Assembly: GCA_023647555.1 (NCBI GenBank)
Contig: JALRLY010000259.1
Location: 1 to 64,000 of the forward strand
Direction: 5' to 3'
DNA: 64,000 nt
Source of the DNA: Pancytospora philotis
Lineage: Eukaryota > Microsporidia
The translations under genes and the position numbers were made by a program. Within the stretch, counting starts at the first letter, position 1; every line of letters begins with the position of its first letter. The notes under the pieces are model-generated. The model worked only from the letters and a program-made list of their open reading frames with translations, was not told the origin of the DNA and ran no database searches. Shown here in pieces: positions 45,927 to 56,240 of this stretch.

Positions 45927-46997
45927 ATGGACCCGACCTCCCTGCAGACGCTCGGCGACAAGGAGCTCTACGACTTCCTGGTCAACTGCCCCAAGGACTT
46001 CAGGGAGAACGAGCGCATACGGAAGTTCCAGCTCAAGAACGGCGAGTACGTGCACTGCGTGCTGTGGAACTACCACTTCTACATCACGGGCACGGACATC
46101 GTGAAGATCCTCATCTGGCGCTTCCAGAACGCGGGCCGCCCGATCGGCGCGATCAAGAAGTTCGAGGAGGGCGTGTTCAGCGACCTGCGCAACCTCAAGC
46201 CGGGCGTGGACGCGACGCTCGAGGGCCCGCGCACCGAGTTCCTCGAGTTCCTGTACAAGAACGGGTGCATCCGCACGCAGAAGAAGCAGAAGGTCTTCTA
46301 CTGGTACTCGGTGCCGCACGACGAGCTCTTCTGCGACGCGCTCGAGCGCGACCTGCGGCGCGACTCGACCATCTACCCGTACAACAGGTACGCGCCGGAG
46401 CCGCAGCAGCTCAGGCCCGCGGCGGCCGGCGGCGCGCAGGCGTGCCCCAGCAGCGCGGGCATGCTGTTCGGCGAGCTTCCTGCCAAGCGGGCTGCGCTGC
46501 GCGACATCCAGGACGCCAAGCCGATGGCGATGGGCGAGATGTTCAACATCAAGGATGTGCTCTTCGGGAAGGACGCCAAGTGCGAGCCCAAGGTCGACTG
46601 CTACACGCAGTCCCCCGGCGCGTACAAGGGCTACTCGAAGTACGAGGCCCAGGCGGACTACAACAGCCTGTACGGCGAGAGGGAGAAGCGCGTGTCCGAG
46701 CCGCGCCCGAGCTCGTTTGTGGTCGGCGGCCGGAAGATGAGCTTCGACGGCGAGGAAACGCCCTTCGAGAGCGAGAGCTCGCCCGCGCCTAAGAACGCCT
46801 TCGAGCGCAAGCTGAATTTTGACGACTTCGACCTCAGCCAGTTCGCCTTCCTGAAGGAGCGCTGCATGGAGCAGTTCGGCACGAGCGCGGCGCCCTGCGA
46901 GAAGAAGCTGTTCGAGGAGCCGGGCAGCGACGATGCGCGGAAGGGCATGGACGTGCGCGGCGAGGTCAGGTTTATCGGCAGCAACGACCATAAATAG
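45927..46997 (+). CDS. Ste12-like transcription factor
   Basis: A 356-residue protein with a homeodomain-like STE domain. 'YHFYITGTDIVKILIWRFQN', 'GRPIGAIKKFEEGVFSDLRN', 'CIRTQKKQKVFYWYSVPHDE' and 'ALERDLRRD' match the DNA-binding region of fungal Ste12. No C2H2 zinc finger is visible after the STE domain. The C-terminal half (about 150-356) is low-complexity and rich in Pro, Ser, Lys and Glu, as expected of an activation region. In fungi such factors act downstream of MAP kinases in mating or invasive growth. The target set here is unknown. Confidence 0.9.
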   Translation: MDPTSLQTLGDKELYDFLVNCPKDFRENERIRKFQLKNGEYVHCVLWNYHFYITGTDIVKILIWRFQNAGRPIGAIKKFEEGVFSDLRNLKPGVDATLEGPRTEFLEFLYKNGCIRTQKKQKVFYWYSVPHDELFCDALERDLRRDSTIYPYNRYAPEPQQLRPAAAGGAQACPSSAGMLFGELPAKRAALRDIQDAKPMAMGEMFNIKDVLFGKDAKCEPKVDCYTQSPGAYKGYSKYEAQADYNSLYGEREKRVSEPRPSSFVVGGRKMSFDGEETPFESESSPAPKNAFERKLNFDDFDLSQFAFLKERCMEQFGTSAAPCEKKLFEEPGSDDARKGMDVRGEVRFIGSNDHK

Positions 46998-47145
46998 AGC
47001 GCCACAATTAAACTCGTTACAATAACCGCTGGGCGATGCTGTACAGAAGCTGCAAAGCGCGGGCTGTGTGTGTACGTTTCAAACATAAAGCAACAATGCC
47101 TGGACTTCCAGCGGCTGGCTACAACAATTTACTGAATCCACACAA

Positions 47146-48870
47146 CTATTTCAGCGCGCTCCCGTCCTCCACGCACTCCATTATGCTGCCCACCACCTTC
47201 TCGCTGAATATCAGGCGGAGGTCCGACAGCGACTCGAAGAAGTTGCCGCCGGCTATGAAATCGACGATGCTCTGCGCGCGCCGGTCGCCGATGCCGCTGA
47301 GCCGCTTTATTTCTATGAAGACGCCGGAGTTTAGGATCTCGAGCACCCTGAAGGCCGAGAACTTGGCGCGCTCCTTCTTCAGCGCGCTCTGCAGCGCCGC
47401 AATCTTGGCAGCGACGAACTCCGTGTCCACAAACCTGCGCACCGTCCTGTACATCTCCAGCGCGCCCTTCAGATCCTGGTTCGCTTCGAAGTCGTTGGCC
47501 TTGCCGAGGAAGAAGTCGTAGCTCTTCTGCTTCGTCACCGGCGTCATCTCGATGCCCGTGCTGCTGAAGGAGGAAGACGCGCAGCCCTTGTGCTTTTTGG
47601 GATCTGCCTCGCACTTTGGGCTGGTTCCACAAGCAGCTACAGTATTGAATTGCGCCACATTCTCCTTGTTGGCAGCTCCCTTCGCAAGGGGTTGCGGAGC
47701 TACTCCTTTAGGCGTACGCTGAGCGGAGCATGCATTTGTCTGGTCTGTATCATCGGTACGAACTGCTGTTCCGGGGCTTCTCTGTGTATTTGTACCGCCA
47801 GCCAAATCTGCAGCATTGCATTTTTGACTCTTGGCATGCCTGCTCTCGAACGCCGGCCGGGGCTTTTCTACATGTGTGTGCTTCGCCGCGCCGCCGCTGT
47901 GGAGTCTGTCGAACAGGCTGTCGCCCGCTTTCTGCGCGTGCCGCGCCGCGCTCTGCGCGTTGCAGATGCTGCGCGACTTGCTCGCGAAGTTGAGCGTGTT
48001 GATCATCTCGCTGTTGTCCTCGGCGCAGTCCAGCACCGTCGCGATCAGGAAGCAGTGGCCCGTCCCGCCGACCGAGTTCTGCAGCAGCCGCGTGAGCTTC
48101 GAGTCCCGGTACGGGACGCGCTTCTCCCTATTCACAATCGCGTTCACGACGCTGCTGAAGACAAAAAGCGAGCGGTTGATGCTCAGCGACTCCTCCATCC
48201 GCAGCCCGGCGTTGCCGGTCTTGCGGTTGTTCTCGGAGCCGGCGAGGTCCACGAGGTCGATGGTGTGCGCGGCGGTCTCCACGCGTATGATCAGATGGCT
48301 CCGGCTCGACTGGCTGTTCAGCCGCGTCTCGCCCGTTTTCCTGCTGGCCAGCGCGGTGGCGAACACGCTCTCGAAGTCCTGCATCCGCGCAATGCTCTGC
48401 GCCGTCAGGTTGCACACGACCAGCCCGTCGTCCCCGCCCCTGATCGCCTTCTCCCGCCCGTCGAGCAGATCGATGATCTTCTCGTTGTAGATCTCGATGA
48501 AAGACACGCTGGCCGGGCCCGTGCCCAGCAGGTCCTTCAGCACCATGGGCACGATCCCCGGCGCACCCGGCGACCCGGACATGGTGTGCGTCTTGCCGCT
48601 CCCGGTCTGTCCGTACGCGATGATAGAGACGTGGCTGTGCGGCTCTGCATCCCCCTTGTGAGCGATCGCGGGACGGATGATCTCGTAGATGTCAGGTGTT
48701 TTCGCATCCGCGCCGAAGCAGCGGTCGAAGCTGTACGACACGGGCGCGCCCTTGGAGTTCAGCACCGTGATGCTTGTGGGCGTGTGTTCTACATCTGCGT
48801 CCGACGGCTTGATCCGGACCATCACCTTCAGCGGAATGGCGTCCTGGCTCGGCTGCGCCGTGTCTTTCAT
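47146..48870 (-). CDS. Kinesin-10 (KIF22/Kid type) with helix-hairpin-helix
   Basis: A 574-residue N-terminal kinesin. The motor has the P-loop GQTGSGKT (87-94), switch I 'NSQSSRSHLII' and switch II 'DLVDLAGSEN'. A neck and low-complexity stalk (about 330-460) lead to a C-terminal helix-hairpin-helix ('IKRLSGIGDRRAQSIVDFI') typical of Kid/KIF22, which pushes chromosome arms on the spindle. I chose the ATG at 48870 because the box AAATTTTT lies just upstream of it within the longer frame. DNA binding by the C-terminus is inferred from the family. Confidence 0.83.
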   Translation of the reverse strand: MKDTAQPSQDAIPLKVMVRIKPSDADVEHTPTSITVLNSKGAPVSYSFDRCFGADAKTPDIYEIIRPAIAHKGDAEPHSHVSIIAYGQTGSGKTHTMSGSPGAPGIVPMVLKDLLGTGPASVSFIEIYNEKIIDLLDGREKAIRGGDDGLVVCNLTAQSIARMQDFESVFATALASRKTGETRLNSQSSRSHLIIRVETAAHTIDLVDLAGSENNRKTGNAGLRMEESLSINRSLFVFSSVVNAIVNREKRVPYRDSKLTRLLQNSVGGTGHCFLIATVLDCAEDNSEMINTLNFASKSRSICNAQSAARHAQKAGDSLFDRLHSGGAAKHTHVEKPRPAFESRHAKSQKCNAADLAGGTNTQRSPGTAVRTDDTDQTNACSAQRTPKGVAPQPLAKGAANKENVAQFNTVAACGTSPKCEADPKKHKGCASSSFSSTGIEMTPVTKQKSYDFFLGKANDFEANQDLKGALEMYRTVRRFVDTEFVAAKIAALQSALKKERAKFSAFRVLEILNSGVFIEIKRLSGIGDRRAQSIVDFIAGGNFFESLSDLRLIFSEKVVGSIMECVEDGSALK

Positions 48871-49197
48871 CACGGCTTGGTGCGCGGCCGATAAAAATTT
48901 ACTGTGCGCAGTCGATTGTGGCTCACTCACGCATCTGTTCTGTGAATGGCTCATTTTTCAGATTGCTAACTGTGTCCGTACTTCTTTTAGGCCCTTGTAC
49001 TGCCGTACAATAGAGCGTTGCGATCCAAATGCAAATACAGATATGTTTTGAGACAATATTTTCTAAAGCCTGCGAGCGAATTGCTGATCCATTTGAACGC
49101 CTGGCTTACACGCTCAAGGCCGGAAAACAGCACCAGTGCCTTAAAACAACGAGCAAATACAGTCACAAGCTGAGTTTAATGGAAAATGCAGCGGCGC
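48871..49197. other. Intergenic region
   Basis: No gene seen. It lies between the start of the kinesin and the end of the Rpb7 gene, both on the minus strand. Confidence 0.45.
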
Positions 49198-49662
49198 TCA
49201 GCCGACAACGCCGAGGCAGTCGTCGTTCAGCGTGCCTATCGCGTACACCTTGCTGCTGTCGACCTTCATCCCGATGATCTTGAGCCGCACCACAGTGTTG
49301 TTGCCCAGCTCGCTGGCGATCGCGGGCGGTATCTGGTAGTTGGAGAGGAAGATGGAGAGCGGCCCGACCTTCGCGAAGTAGCCAAGGTGGGAGGTCGAGA
49401 TGATCGGCGCGTCGACGACCTCGCCCTTCTGCGGGCACAGCACGAGCGCCTGGTAGTTCAGCGTGAACGAGATGTGGCCGCCCAGCAAAATTTTTCCTTG
49501 GCTGATGCTGTCGATGCGCAGCACGGAGATGATGTAGCCGGCGGGCGAGCACTTGCCCTCCACCTTCTGTATGAGGCTCTCCTGCACCAGGGCTTGGATG
49601 CTCGAGCTGAGGTAGCGCGGGCTGAGGTCCAGGCGCTGTACGAAGTGCTTAATGTAGAACAT
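49198..49662 (-). CDS. RPB7: RNA polymerase II subunit Rpb7
   Basis: A 154-residue protein with the Rpb7 plan: 'MFYIKHFVQRLDLSPRYL' opening the tip domain, 'VEGKCSPAGYIISVLRID', then an S1/OB-fold starting at 'GKILLGGHISFTLNYQALVL', with 'GEVVDAPIISTSHLGYFAKV' and C-terminal 'YAIGTLNDDCLG'. It pairs with Rpb4 on the polymerase stalk. The length is slightly below family (171). Start at 49662, preceded by ATCCCCCCGCTAGC. The TAF5 gene starts divergently 458 bp away, so two RNA polymerase II initiation components are neighbours. Confidence 0.9.
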   Translation of the reverse strand: MFYIKHFVQRLDLSPRYLSSSIQALVQESLIQKVEGKCSPAGYIISVLRIDSISQGKILLGGHISFTLNYQALVLCPQKGEVVDAPIISTSHLGYFAKVGPLSIFLSNYQIPPAIASELGNNTVVRLKIIGMKVDSSKVYAIGTLNDDCLGVVG

Positions 49663-50120
49663 GCTAGCGGGGGGATGATTTTTCGGGCGCTGAAAGCTGC
49701 AATTATCTGGGGTCTGATCTGTGGACGAGGAGCCCAGCATGCAGGCGGTGCCGCATGGCGTTGACGATGTAATCGTACCTCTCATGTGCATACTGTCACT
49801 ATTCCTGCAAGGCGATGGACGGGCCAAAAACACTTAGAACGAATAATTTCTACAGCTGTTTATGCGCAATTCGGCCTATTAACTGAGACCTTAATGGCAG
49901 GGCGGGCTTCCCGTGAGCGTTTTAAGCAAGATGAAATGCAATACAGCCAGAGCGGGATGCACCACGCCCTGCGGCTACGCATTGCAGCTACAACTAGTCT
50001 TACAATTAATTTCTTACACTAACGCTATGACAATCAACGCAGCCGCACAGAGCGCAGCCCGACACTATAAATCCGGCGCCTGATGGCCTGCATAAATGCC
50101 GCGTTACAAAAAATTTACCC
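49663..50120. other. Divergent promoter region, Rpb7 and TAF5
   Basis: No gene seen. TAF5's box ACAAAAAATTTACCC is at the right end. Confidence 0.45.
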
Positions 50121-51767
50121 ATGAATGCGAAGCCGGACGAGAAGCACCTCAGCATGGAGGACGCCTACGTCAAGCTGAAGCTGTGGATCGAGGACTCGCT
50201 CGATCTCTTCAAGAACGATCTGCTGCCGCTGCTCTATCCGATCTACCTAAACATCTACTTCGACATGATTGCGGCCGACAACGTCGATGCGGCCAAGCGC
50301 TTCTTCCGCGCGTACCAGAGCGACTTCCCGGACCGCTCCGAGGAGCTGAAGATCTTCGAGAGCATCAACAGCCAGCAGCATCTGCACGAGAACAGCCTGG
50401 TGACCGGCTTCCGTACGTCTAAGTACTTCCTTGTGATGGGGCGCTATGCGTACGACCTGCTGATCAATTTTTTGGAGGAGAACAACATCATATACGTGCT
50501 TAAGATCATCAACCAGTACATGGAGATCAAGGCGCAGAGCGGGCCCAAGACCGACGACCAGAAGATGGGCGTGGATGCGTACGTCGAGAACTGCCCGATC
50601 GATCTGAACACCGCGATCGTTTCCACCGAGTGCGAGGAGTCCATCCTGGCCGCCGATGAGTACCGGTACGACCACCTTGAAACGTACGTGATGCAGCTGA
50701 AGAAGCTCCGCGAGTCGCGCAAAGTGAATGTGCGGATCAAACCGTCGCCCTCGCAGATCCAGGCCGAGATTGAAAAGCTCAAGGATCTGTGCAAGCGCGT
50801 GTCGCTGAATAAGAACTACCTCCCCTCGATCTGCTGCTACACAGTCATGAACACCTACGAAAAGATGACCTGCGCGGAGATCAGCCCCGATGCCACGCTC
50901 CTGGCCTGTGGCTACGCCGACTCCTACATCGACATCCACAGCCTTTCTAAGTCTTCGCTGCGTGTGCTCAAAAGCTCGTCGGAGCTCGGAAAGATCGACA
51001 TCAAAGGGAAGGACGAGAAGTTCGATGACGTGGGCGAAGTGCGGCGGCTCGTCGGGCACTCTGGGCCCGTGTATGCGCTCAAGTTCTCCTCATCCGGGAA
51101 CCTGCTGATCAGCGCGTCCCAGGACTGCACGATCCGTCTCTGGTCGCTGGAGCTCTTCAAAACCATCGCTGTTTACAAGGCGCATGCTTTCCCGATATGG
51201 ACGGTGGATTTTGCGCCCAACGACTTCTTCTTTGCGACCGGCGCGGCGGACCGCCAGGCGATCATCTGGTGCACGAAGACGAACAAGCCCGAGCGCTTCT
51301 TCGTCTCATCGCTGAGCGACGTGACCGTTGTCAAGTTCCACCCGAACTCCAACTACCTCTTCATCGGCAGCTCGGACCACAAGATCAGGCTGCACGACGT
51401 GGACACCGGCAAGATGGTCCGCACGTTCTGCGGCCACATCGACACGGTCACGGCGCTGGACGTGAGCCACTGCGGGAAGTTCCTGGTCTCCGGCTCGAAG
51501 GACAAGAATGTCATTCTGTGGGACATAGAGACATCGCGCGCACTGGTAAAGTACACCGGGCACACCGCAACCGTGTACTCTGTCTCGTTCTCCTACTTCA
51601 GCACCATCATCTCCAGCTCCGCGGCCGACAACTCGATGCGCCTCTGGGACAAGACCGACACGACGGGGACGTGCCTGGGGATCTACTACACGAAGAACAC
51701 GCCGATATTCTGCGCGAAGTTTGCGTACAGAAATATCATCTCTTGTGTGGGGCCGTTCATCGGGTGA
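50121..51767 (+). CDS. TAF5: TFIID subunit TAF5
   Basis: A 548-residue TAF5. The N-terminal NTD2-like helical domain (about 10-140) leads to seven WD40 blades (about 235-530), including 'LVGHSGPVYALKFSSSGNLL', 'SASQDCTIRLWSL' and 'GHIDTVTALDVSHCGKFLV'. TAF5 is a scaffold of TFIID (and in other organisms of SAGA). The N-terminal LisH seen in larger homologs is not evident. The start at 50121 directly follows AAATTTACCC. It is shorter than yeast TAF5 (798), mainly in the N-terminus. Confidence 0.9.
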   Translation: MNAKPDEKHLSMEDAYVKLKLWIEDSLDLFKNDLLPLLYPIYLNIYFDMIAADNVDAAKRFFRAYQSDFPDRSEELKIFESINSQQHLHENSLVTGFRTSKYFLVMGRYAYDLLINFLEENNIIYVLKIINQYMEIKAQSGPKTDDQKMGVDAYVENCPIDLNTAIVSTECEESILAADEYRYDHLETYVMQLKKLRESRKVNVRIKPSPSQIQAEIEKLKDLCKRVSLNKNYLPSICCYTVMNTYEKMTCAEISPDATLLACGYADSYIDIHSLSKSSLRVLKSSSELGKIDIKGKDEKFDDVGEVRRLVGHSGPVYALKFSSSGNLLISASQDCTIRLWSLELFKTIAVYKAHAFPIWTVDFAPNDFFFATGAADRQAIIWCTKTNKPERFFVSSLSDVTVVKFHPNSNYLFIGSSDHKIRLHDVDTGKMVRTFCGHIDTVTALDVSHCGKFLVSGSKDKNVILWDIETSRALVKYTGHTATVYSVSFSYFSTIISSSAADNSMRLWDKTDTTGTCLGIYYTKNTPIFCAKFAYRNIISCVGPFIG

Positions 51768-52113
51768 ATGCGTGCGGTAGGTAGCCAGCGATGGTTTGGC
51801 GTATTATTGAGCGCGGATGGTCTCATCGGTAGGCGCTACTGTGTGGAAGAATAAATTAGTAGAGAGTAATTGGAATAGATTGAGGTTATCTTGCTTTATT
51901 GGACAAACTTTCGCTGTTTGCTTCAAGAAATTGTAGTCGATGGTGCCAAAGACAATAATACAGTAAGGCAGTTTCTTGAATTTTACCCCAGATTTACACT
52001 GACAGCAGAGCATGGACAGAATCAGTGCTGGATGTAATGGCTAGCTGAAAAGCATAGTGCGAGCTAGCACAGTTTCATTGGTACGACAAATTAAAAATAT
52101 CCTAATGAGTTTA
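51768..52113. other. Intergenic region
   Basis: No gene seen; both flanking genes end here. Confidence 0.45.
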
Positions 52114-53538
52114 TTAATTCTCTTTAAGTAGCCGCGAAATCAAATTGAGCATGGCCTTCAGCGTCTCATTCCAAAGATCGGGATAGTTGGCCAACCCCTC
52201 TGGATTATTTTCGATCCAGGCCGAAAGCGATTCACGACGCCCGGTGGGCAACTGATTTAGTTGCTCCCGCAAATACACACCGCTGTCATTCTCATCCAGA
52301 GCCTCGAGGCACAACATAGCAGCCAGATTCTCATCACAGAGCTTCGCAAAAAACTTGTACCGGATTATTTGCCAATCAATCACGCTGAATTTGTATTTGT
52401 AATCGTCGCTCTTCAGGAAATACAGCAGCAGGTAGCCAACCTGGGGTGGAAGGTCAGGAATTAACGGCACATTGAACCTTTTGCGCTTAAACATGAATTC
52501 GACCGTTTCCGCAAACGCGGGGAAGGCCTCGACCTCTCTCGAATACGAACGCCACACAGCAGCAAAAATCTCATCGGGATACTCTCGGAGGAGCTCGCGG
52601 TGCTTGTAGCACCAAGCGGGCGGTGCTGCTCCATCTGGCAAACCAGTCTCATCATACTTGCTGCATTCATCCCTCAACGCTTCAGCAAGGCAACTCCTGG
52701 TAACCGGATCCTTATATGACCATGTGAAAGCCTTTATATTCGCCAACGTAGAAAACTTGATGCCGAGCTCCAGGAGCTTGCCTAAAACATTCTTGCAGCG
52801 GGTTTCGTCCCTAAGGACTTTCATATGTTGCAAGTTCGCCACCATCAACTCAGCCACTTTTTCAAATAACTCCTTGCTGTCGCACATAGCAAACATCTCT
52901 GCAATAAAGGTATCGATCTCTTCTTGGTTGCGTCCCCAGTTAGAGCGAACGGCCAGCAACGCCATGAGGCTGACTGGGCAATTATACTTACGATCGGCAA
53001 GTAAAGACTCGCAGGAAAGCCTTCTGATTTCGTTGGGAATGTCCTCGATTTTTTCCATAAATTCTAGAAATTCGGGGCGCGGCTCGCCGTCGGTGGATGG
53101 CAGACTGGGCTTTTTGCCTGTGAAGAACTTGTAAAAGCACAGCCTACCGCCGGCATGCCGCGGGTGGAACTGCAGAAGGCGCTTGCAGAGCACATCGTAC
53201 TCAGATAACAGTTTGATAACGCTCGGCCGAACACTGCCTATATCTGAAAAATTGCTATCCATGATAGTCTTGCAAAGCGCCATGAACTCGGCGTTCTCGC
53301 GCAGCTGCACTACCTCGGGATCTGCGTCTCGCGCAGCAGTCGACATCCTGCGCACAAAGTCGTAAATCCACTCTCTAGAGTATTTTTTCTCATAGGCCAA
53401 GAAATCGTACTCGGGGTTGAACCAGCGCTCCAGAGTCAGGATCGGTTCTGCCTGCGCCTCTTCGCCTTGCGCCCCCGCTGCAGCACTGAATACGCCCAAT
53501 GGCAGAATCGCGCATACACTCCACGCCGCTGTTAACAT
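52114..53538 (-). CDS. Secreted family A protein, subtype A1, 474 aa
   Basis: Close relative of the gene at 16079. The signal peptide (MLTAAWSVCAILPLGVFSAA) is followed by 'ILTLERWFNPEYDFLAYE', 'KFFTGKKPSLP' (versus KFFTGRRPGPP in 16079) and C-terminal 'ESLSAWIENNPEG'. The ATG at 53538 follows AAAATTTTGCCC exactly; the open frame extends two codons upstream from a TTG. The stop lies in AATTAATAAAC. Long shared segments place both in one subfamily, although they lie 36 kb apart, so dispersal is not recent tandem duplication. Confidence 0.77.
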   Translation of the reverse strand: MLTAAWSVCAILPLGVFSAAAGAQGEEAQAEPILTLERWFNPEYDFLAYEKKYSREWIYDFVRRMSTAARDADPEVVQLRENAEFMALCKTIMDSNFSDIGSVRPSVIKLLSEYDVLCKRLLQFHPRHAGGRLCFYKFFTGKKPSLPSTDGEPRPEFLEFMEKIEDIPNEIRRLSCESLLADRKYNCPVSLMALLAVRSNWGRNQEEIDTFIAEMFAMCDSKELFEKVAELMVANLQHMKVLRDETRCKNVLGKLLELGIKFSTLANIKAFTWSYKDPVTRSCLAEALRDECSKYDETGLPDGAAPPAWCYKHRELLREYPDEIFAAVWRSYSREVEAFPAFAETVEFMFKRKRFNVPLIPDLPPQVGYLLLYFLKSDDYKYKFSVIDWQIIRYKFFAKLCDENLAAMLCLEALDENDSGVYLREQLNQLPTGRRESLSAWIENNPEGLANYPDLWNETLKAMLNLISRLLKEN

Positions 53539-53550
53539 GGGCAAAATTTT
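53539..53550 (-). promoter_or_regulatory. AAATTT/CCC start signal of a family A gene
   Basis: On the minus strand AAAATTTTGCCC touches the ATG with no spacer. Confidence 0.6.
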
Positions 53551-54070
53551 GCACCGACATAACAGCTCGTGGAATAGTGATCAATAGCAGATGGAGGAGC
53601 CCCTTTTACCCCTTTTGAAAAATGAACCAATAGATGGCACTTGGACTGGGGTAATGAACGCTATTATAGCGCCTCTTTACTATGCTCTCAACAACCATTG
53701 TATAATTAGTATTGGGGCCAGCACCAGAGGCCGGCGACCCACCCGAACCAGAGAAAGAGTGTTCGGTCATAAGAGGGGTTATTTATTGAATAAGTTCTTC
53801 TGAAGAGGTCGGTCCAACAATTAGTATGTCTGAAAAGCTGTGTTGCGGCGGCGTTGCTAATGCGCGTTGAATAGCCCTTAATAATACCAGCAGTCGATAA
53901 GGCATCTTACAGACTCAAATACGCAGCCACAGCCTCACACTGGCAGTCATTGCAAAGCAAGAATTTCGTCTGCCATTATCTAAGACGTCCAGCACATAGA
54001 AAAACAGTAAATTTTTTATTCGCAGTTGCTTTACCTCTGCAGCCATGGTGCTGCCGCATCTCCAGCGAGC
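53539..54070. other. Intergenic region
   Basis: Upstream of a family A gene and downstream of the PWWP gene. No gene or structured RNA is supported. Confidence 0.45.
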
Positions 54071-54601
54071 TTATGTATTGTGGTCCGCGCCTTCTGCATC
54101 CATGCTGCTGAAATCAATGGTCTTGAAGCTCGCAGAGAGCTCCTCCAGGTCCTTGATATTGGCCATCCCCAGATCCTGGCTGTCTGACTCCTCTCTGCTG
54201 GGCGGAATATCCGGCCGGCCAACTGCCTCGATTAGTCCAAGGGCGTCCTCTTTTACTACAGACACTCTCTTCGTATGCCTTTTAGCCGTCGGCTTTTTGT
54301 GTACAATAACGCACGGCGGGTCCTCGAAGTTGTGCTTATTCAGCGCCATCTCAAGGGCCTTGTCAAAGCCCTCCGTCGCATTCTTGTGCAGCTCGCGGTA
54401 GTTCTCCTTGAAGTCCATGATGCCGTCGCGCGGCACGAGCGCGTACGTGAGCGGCTCGCCGAAGAAAAGCACGCCCAGCCCCTCGTAGTTCTTGTGCTCG
54501 ATCAGATGCGCAGTGACCTCGCTGGAGGCTATTCTGCCCGGCCAGTAGGGGTAGTCCTCGTACTTGGCCCACACGATCGTACCCGGCGCCAGCTCCTGCA
54601 T
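54071..54601 (-). CDS. PWWP-domain protein, 176 aa
   Basis: The N-terminal PWWP domain (about 5-80) begins 'PGTIVWAKYEDYPYWPGRIA' (the PWWP motif itself reads YWPG). 'HKNYEGLGVLFFGE' (strand pairing) and 'FKENYRELHKNATEGFDKAL' (family helix) follow. The C-terminal half is charged, with a KRHTKR basic cluster and an acidic end. PWWP domains bind histone methyl-lysine and DNA, so it is a chromatin-reading factor. The start directly follows AAAATTTCGCCC. Its only neighbours are secreted family genes on the same strand. Confidence 0.85.
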   Translation of the reverse strand: MQELAPGTIVWAKYEDYPYWPGRIASSEVTAHLIEHKNYEGLGVLFFGEPLTYALVPRDGIMDFKENYRELHKNATEGFDKALEMALNKHNFEDPPCVIVHKKPTAKRHTKRVSVVKEDALGLIEAVGRPDIPPSREESDSQDLGMANIKDLEELSASFKTIDFSSMDAEGADHNT

Positions 54602-54917
54602 GGGCGAAATTTTACTGCTTCGTAAAGCCGCTCCTGCTCCGGGCTGATGCGTGTGCGATCATTAGCGGGTGTCTGTATCTGCATGCAATAAGCCTTATTG
54701 TACTCACGAATGCCAAAGTTTAATATCATAGGGCACTTAAATGCGGCTCTATTGCACACTCTTGATTCGACTACGCATTTTATCATCAAAAACTAGGAGC
54801 GCAATGGCCCTAGATCAGTAAACCGATGCAGTCACGCCCAGTTTAACTAGAAAATAGTACTGCAGCATACATCTTAACATAAATGTATGATCTGTGATAT
54901 TTAAAATGCGTAGCTCT
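54602..54917. other. Intergenic region
   Basis: No gene seen. Confidence 0.45.
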
Positions 54918-56240
54918 TTAAAATTTATTCAAGCTGGTTAGCCTTTCCTGGAATATCTTGTGCATAGCTCTCACTATCCCGTCCTCACTGAATTTGTTGG
55001 TTTCGCACAGGTTCACGGCCGTTGAAAGCGTGGCTGCGTCGTATATCCTGCTGCAAAACACTTCGAGAGACCTGATTTTGCACACCACTGCGAGGCCGAC
55101 CAGCAGGCCCACGCGGACATCGATGCTGTGCGTTGAGAACACTCTCTTCGCCAGGTCCAGCTGGTAGCAGTTCAGATTGCTGTTGTGCTGGCCCCTCGTG
55201 ATGGCAATGATCCAGATGGTCACCGCCAGCCGCTTTTGCTTGTCAAGGGCATAGAACTGCGGGTCAAACAAGTCTCCAGGCCCGTGGTTGCGCCAGTAGC
55301 ACAGCATAATGCACTCGGCAAGCGCTTTTTCAGAGAGAGCTTCAGTTATCAGCAGATTGTTGAACAGATCAATGTAGCTGTTGGCACTTTCTGCCGGTAA
55401 GCAGGCGTCGCATTTCGCCTTTAGGAAGCTGAGCAGCGGGCGACCGAACAAAAGCTCGCGAAACAGGCTGAACAGCTCGAACCGGCGCGTTTTGATGATC
55501 ACATCGAGCACGATGCATCCGATGAGCTGCTTGCTGCAGGTGTAAGATGAGCAGAATTGCATGATTCCGTCTAGGTAAGACCGGACGTAGGACGCGGGCT
55601 GCCCTTCGTCGAGAATGAGCTTCAGTATCGTGCGGAAGGAACCGACCTGGTGCTTGGAGAGACTGCTGCCAGAATTAAATCTGCCTCTATGGAGCGTCCA
55701 CAATGCCAGGTCGCTGCCGTAGTCGCTCTTATTGTCGCGGTACCATGCGCCGGCCTTCATCACGCGACTATCGTGCAAACGCTCGGTGATGGCATTCAAA
55801 TCCGTATCCAACGCATCAATTTCATCCGCCGTGAGAAAAGCGCAGTACTTGTTCGAGTCGGTGCTGCGCTGCACGAAGTTTCGAACTGCAAAGAGTTCTG
55901 ACATTGACAGCTGTTGGATCTGATAGGACACGGCTTCGGGGGTTAGGCTAGCAATAAACTTGAGTAATGCAAGCACATCCAGCTCTCTGTCGAATAGTGC
56001 ATCATTGGTTATTTTGTATAGCTCTAATATGCGAGCATCGAAACCTATGTCGTCGCCTTTCCTTTTGAGCTTATTAATGTGGTCGACCACCAGTTTGTGA
56101 ACTATCGAAAATTCTGTATCAGAGCACTCAGCGGCCTGTTTGTCGGGACTGATCAGGCCGATCCACTCCTTCCTCGTGCGGCCCTCCAAGTGGTCGTATT
56201 TGCAGATGCATGCTGCCAAAAGAACTATCGCCCCCAGCAT
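54918..56240 (-). CDS. Secreted family B protein, 440 aa
   Basis: The N-terminus reads MLGAIVLLAACICKYDHLEG (signal peptide), then 'RTRKEWIGLISPDK'. The paralog at 56632 begins almost the same way. The body is helical, with 'LFAVRNFVQRS', 'ALWTLHRGR', 'GIMQFCS' and 'DPQFYALDK' conserved between the two. Cysteine content is high, as expected for a secreted protein. The ATG is preceded by two consecutive boxes, AAAATTTAGC and AAAATTTCCCCC. No known domain. Function unknown. Confidence 0.75.
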   Translation of the reverse strand: MLGAIVLLAACICKYDHLEGRTRKEWIGLISPDKQAAECSDTEFSIVHKLVVDHINKLKRKGDDIGFDARILELYKITNDALFDRELDVLALLKFIASLTPEAVSYQIQQLSMSELFAVRNFVQRSTDSNKYCAFLTADEIDALDTDLNAITERLHDSRVMKAGAWYRDNKSDYGSDLALWTLHRGRFNSGSSLSKHQVGSFRTILKLILDEGQPASYVRSYLDGIMQFCSSYTCSKQLIGCIVLDVIIKTRRFELFSLFRELLFGRPLLSFLKAKCDACLPAESANSYIDLFNNLLITEALSEKALAECIMLCYWRNHGPGDLFDPQFYALDKQKRLAVTIWIIAITRGQHNSNLNCYQLDLAKRVFSTHSIDVRVGLLVGLAVVCKIRSLEVFCSRIYDAATLSTAVNLCETNKFSEDGIVRAMHKIFQERLTSLNKF

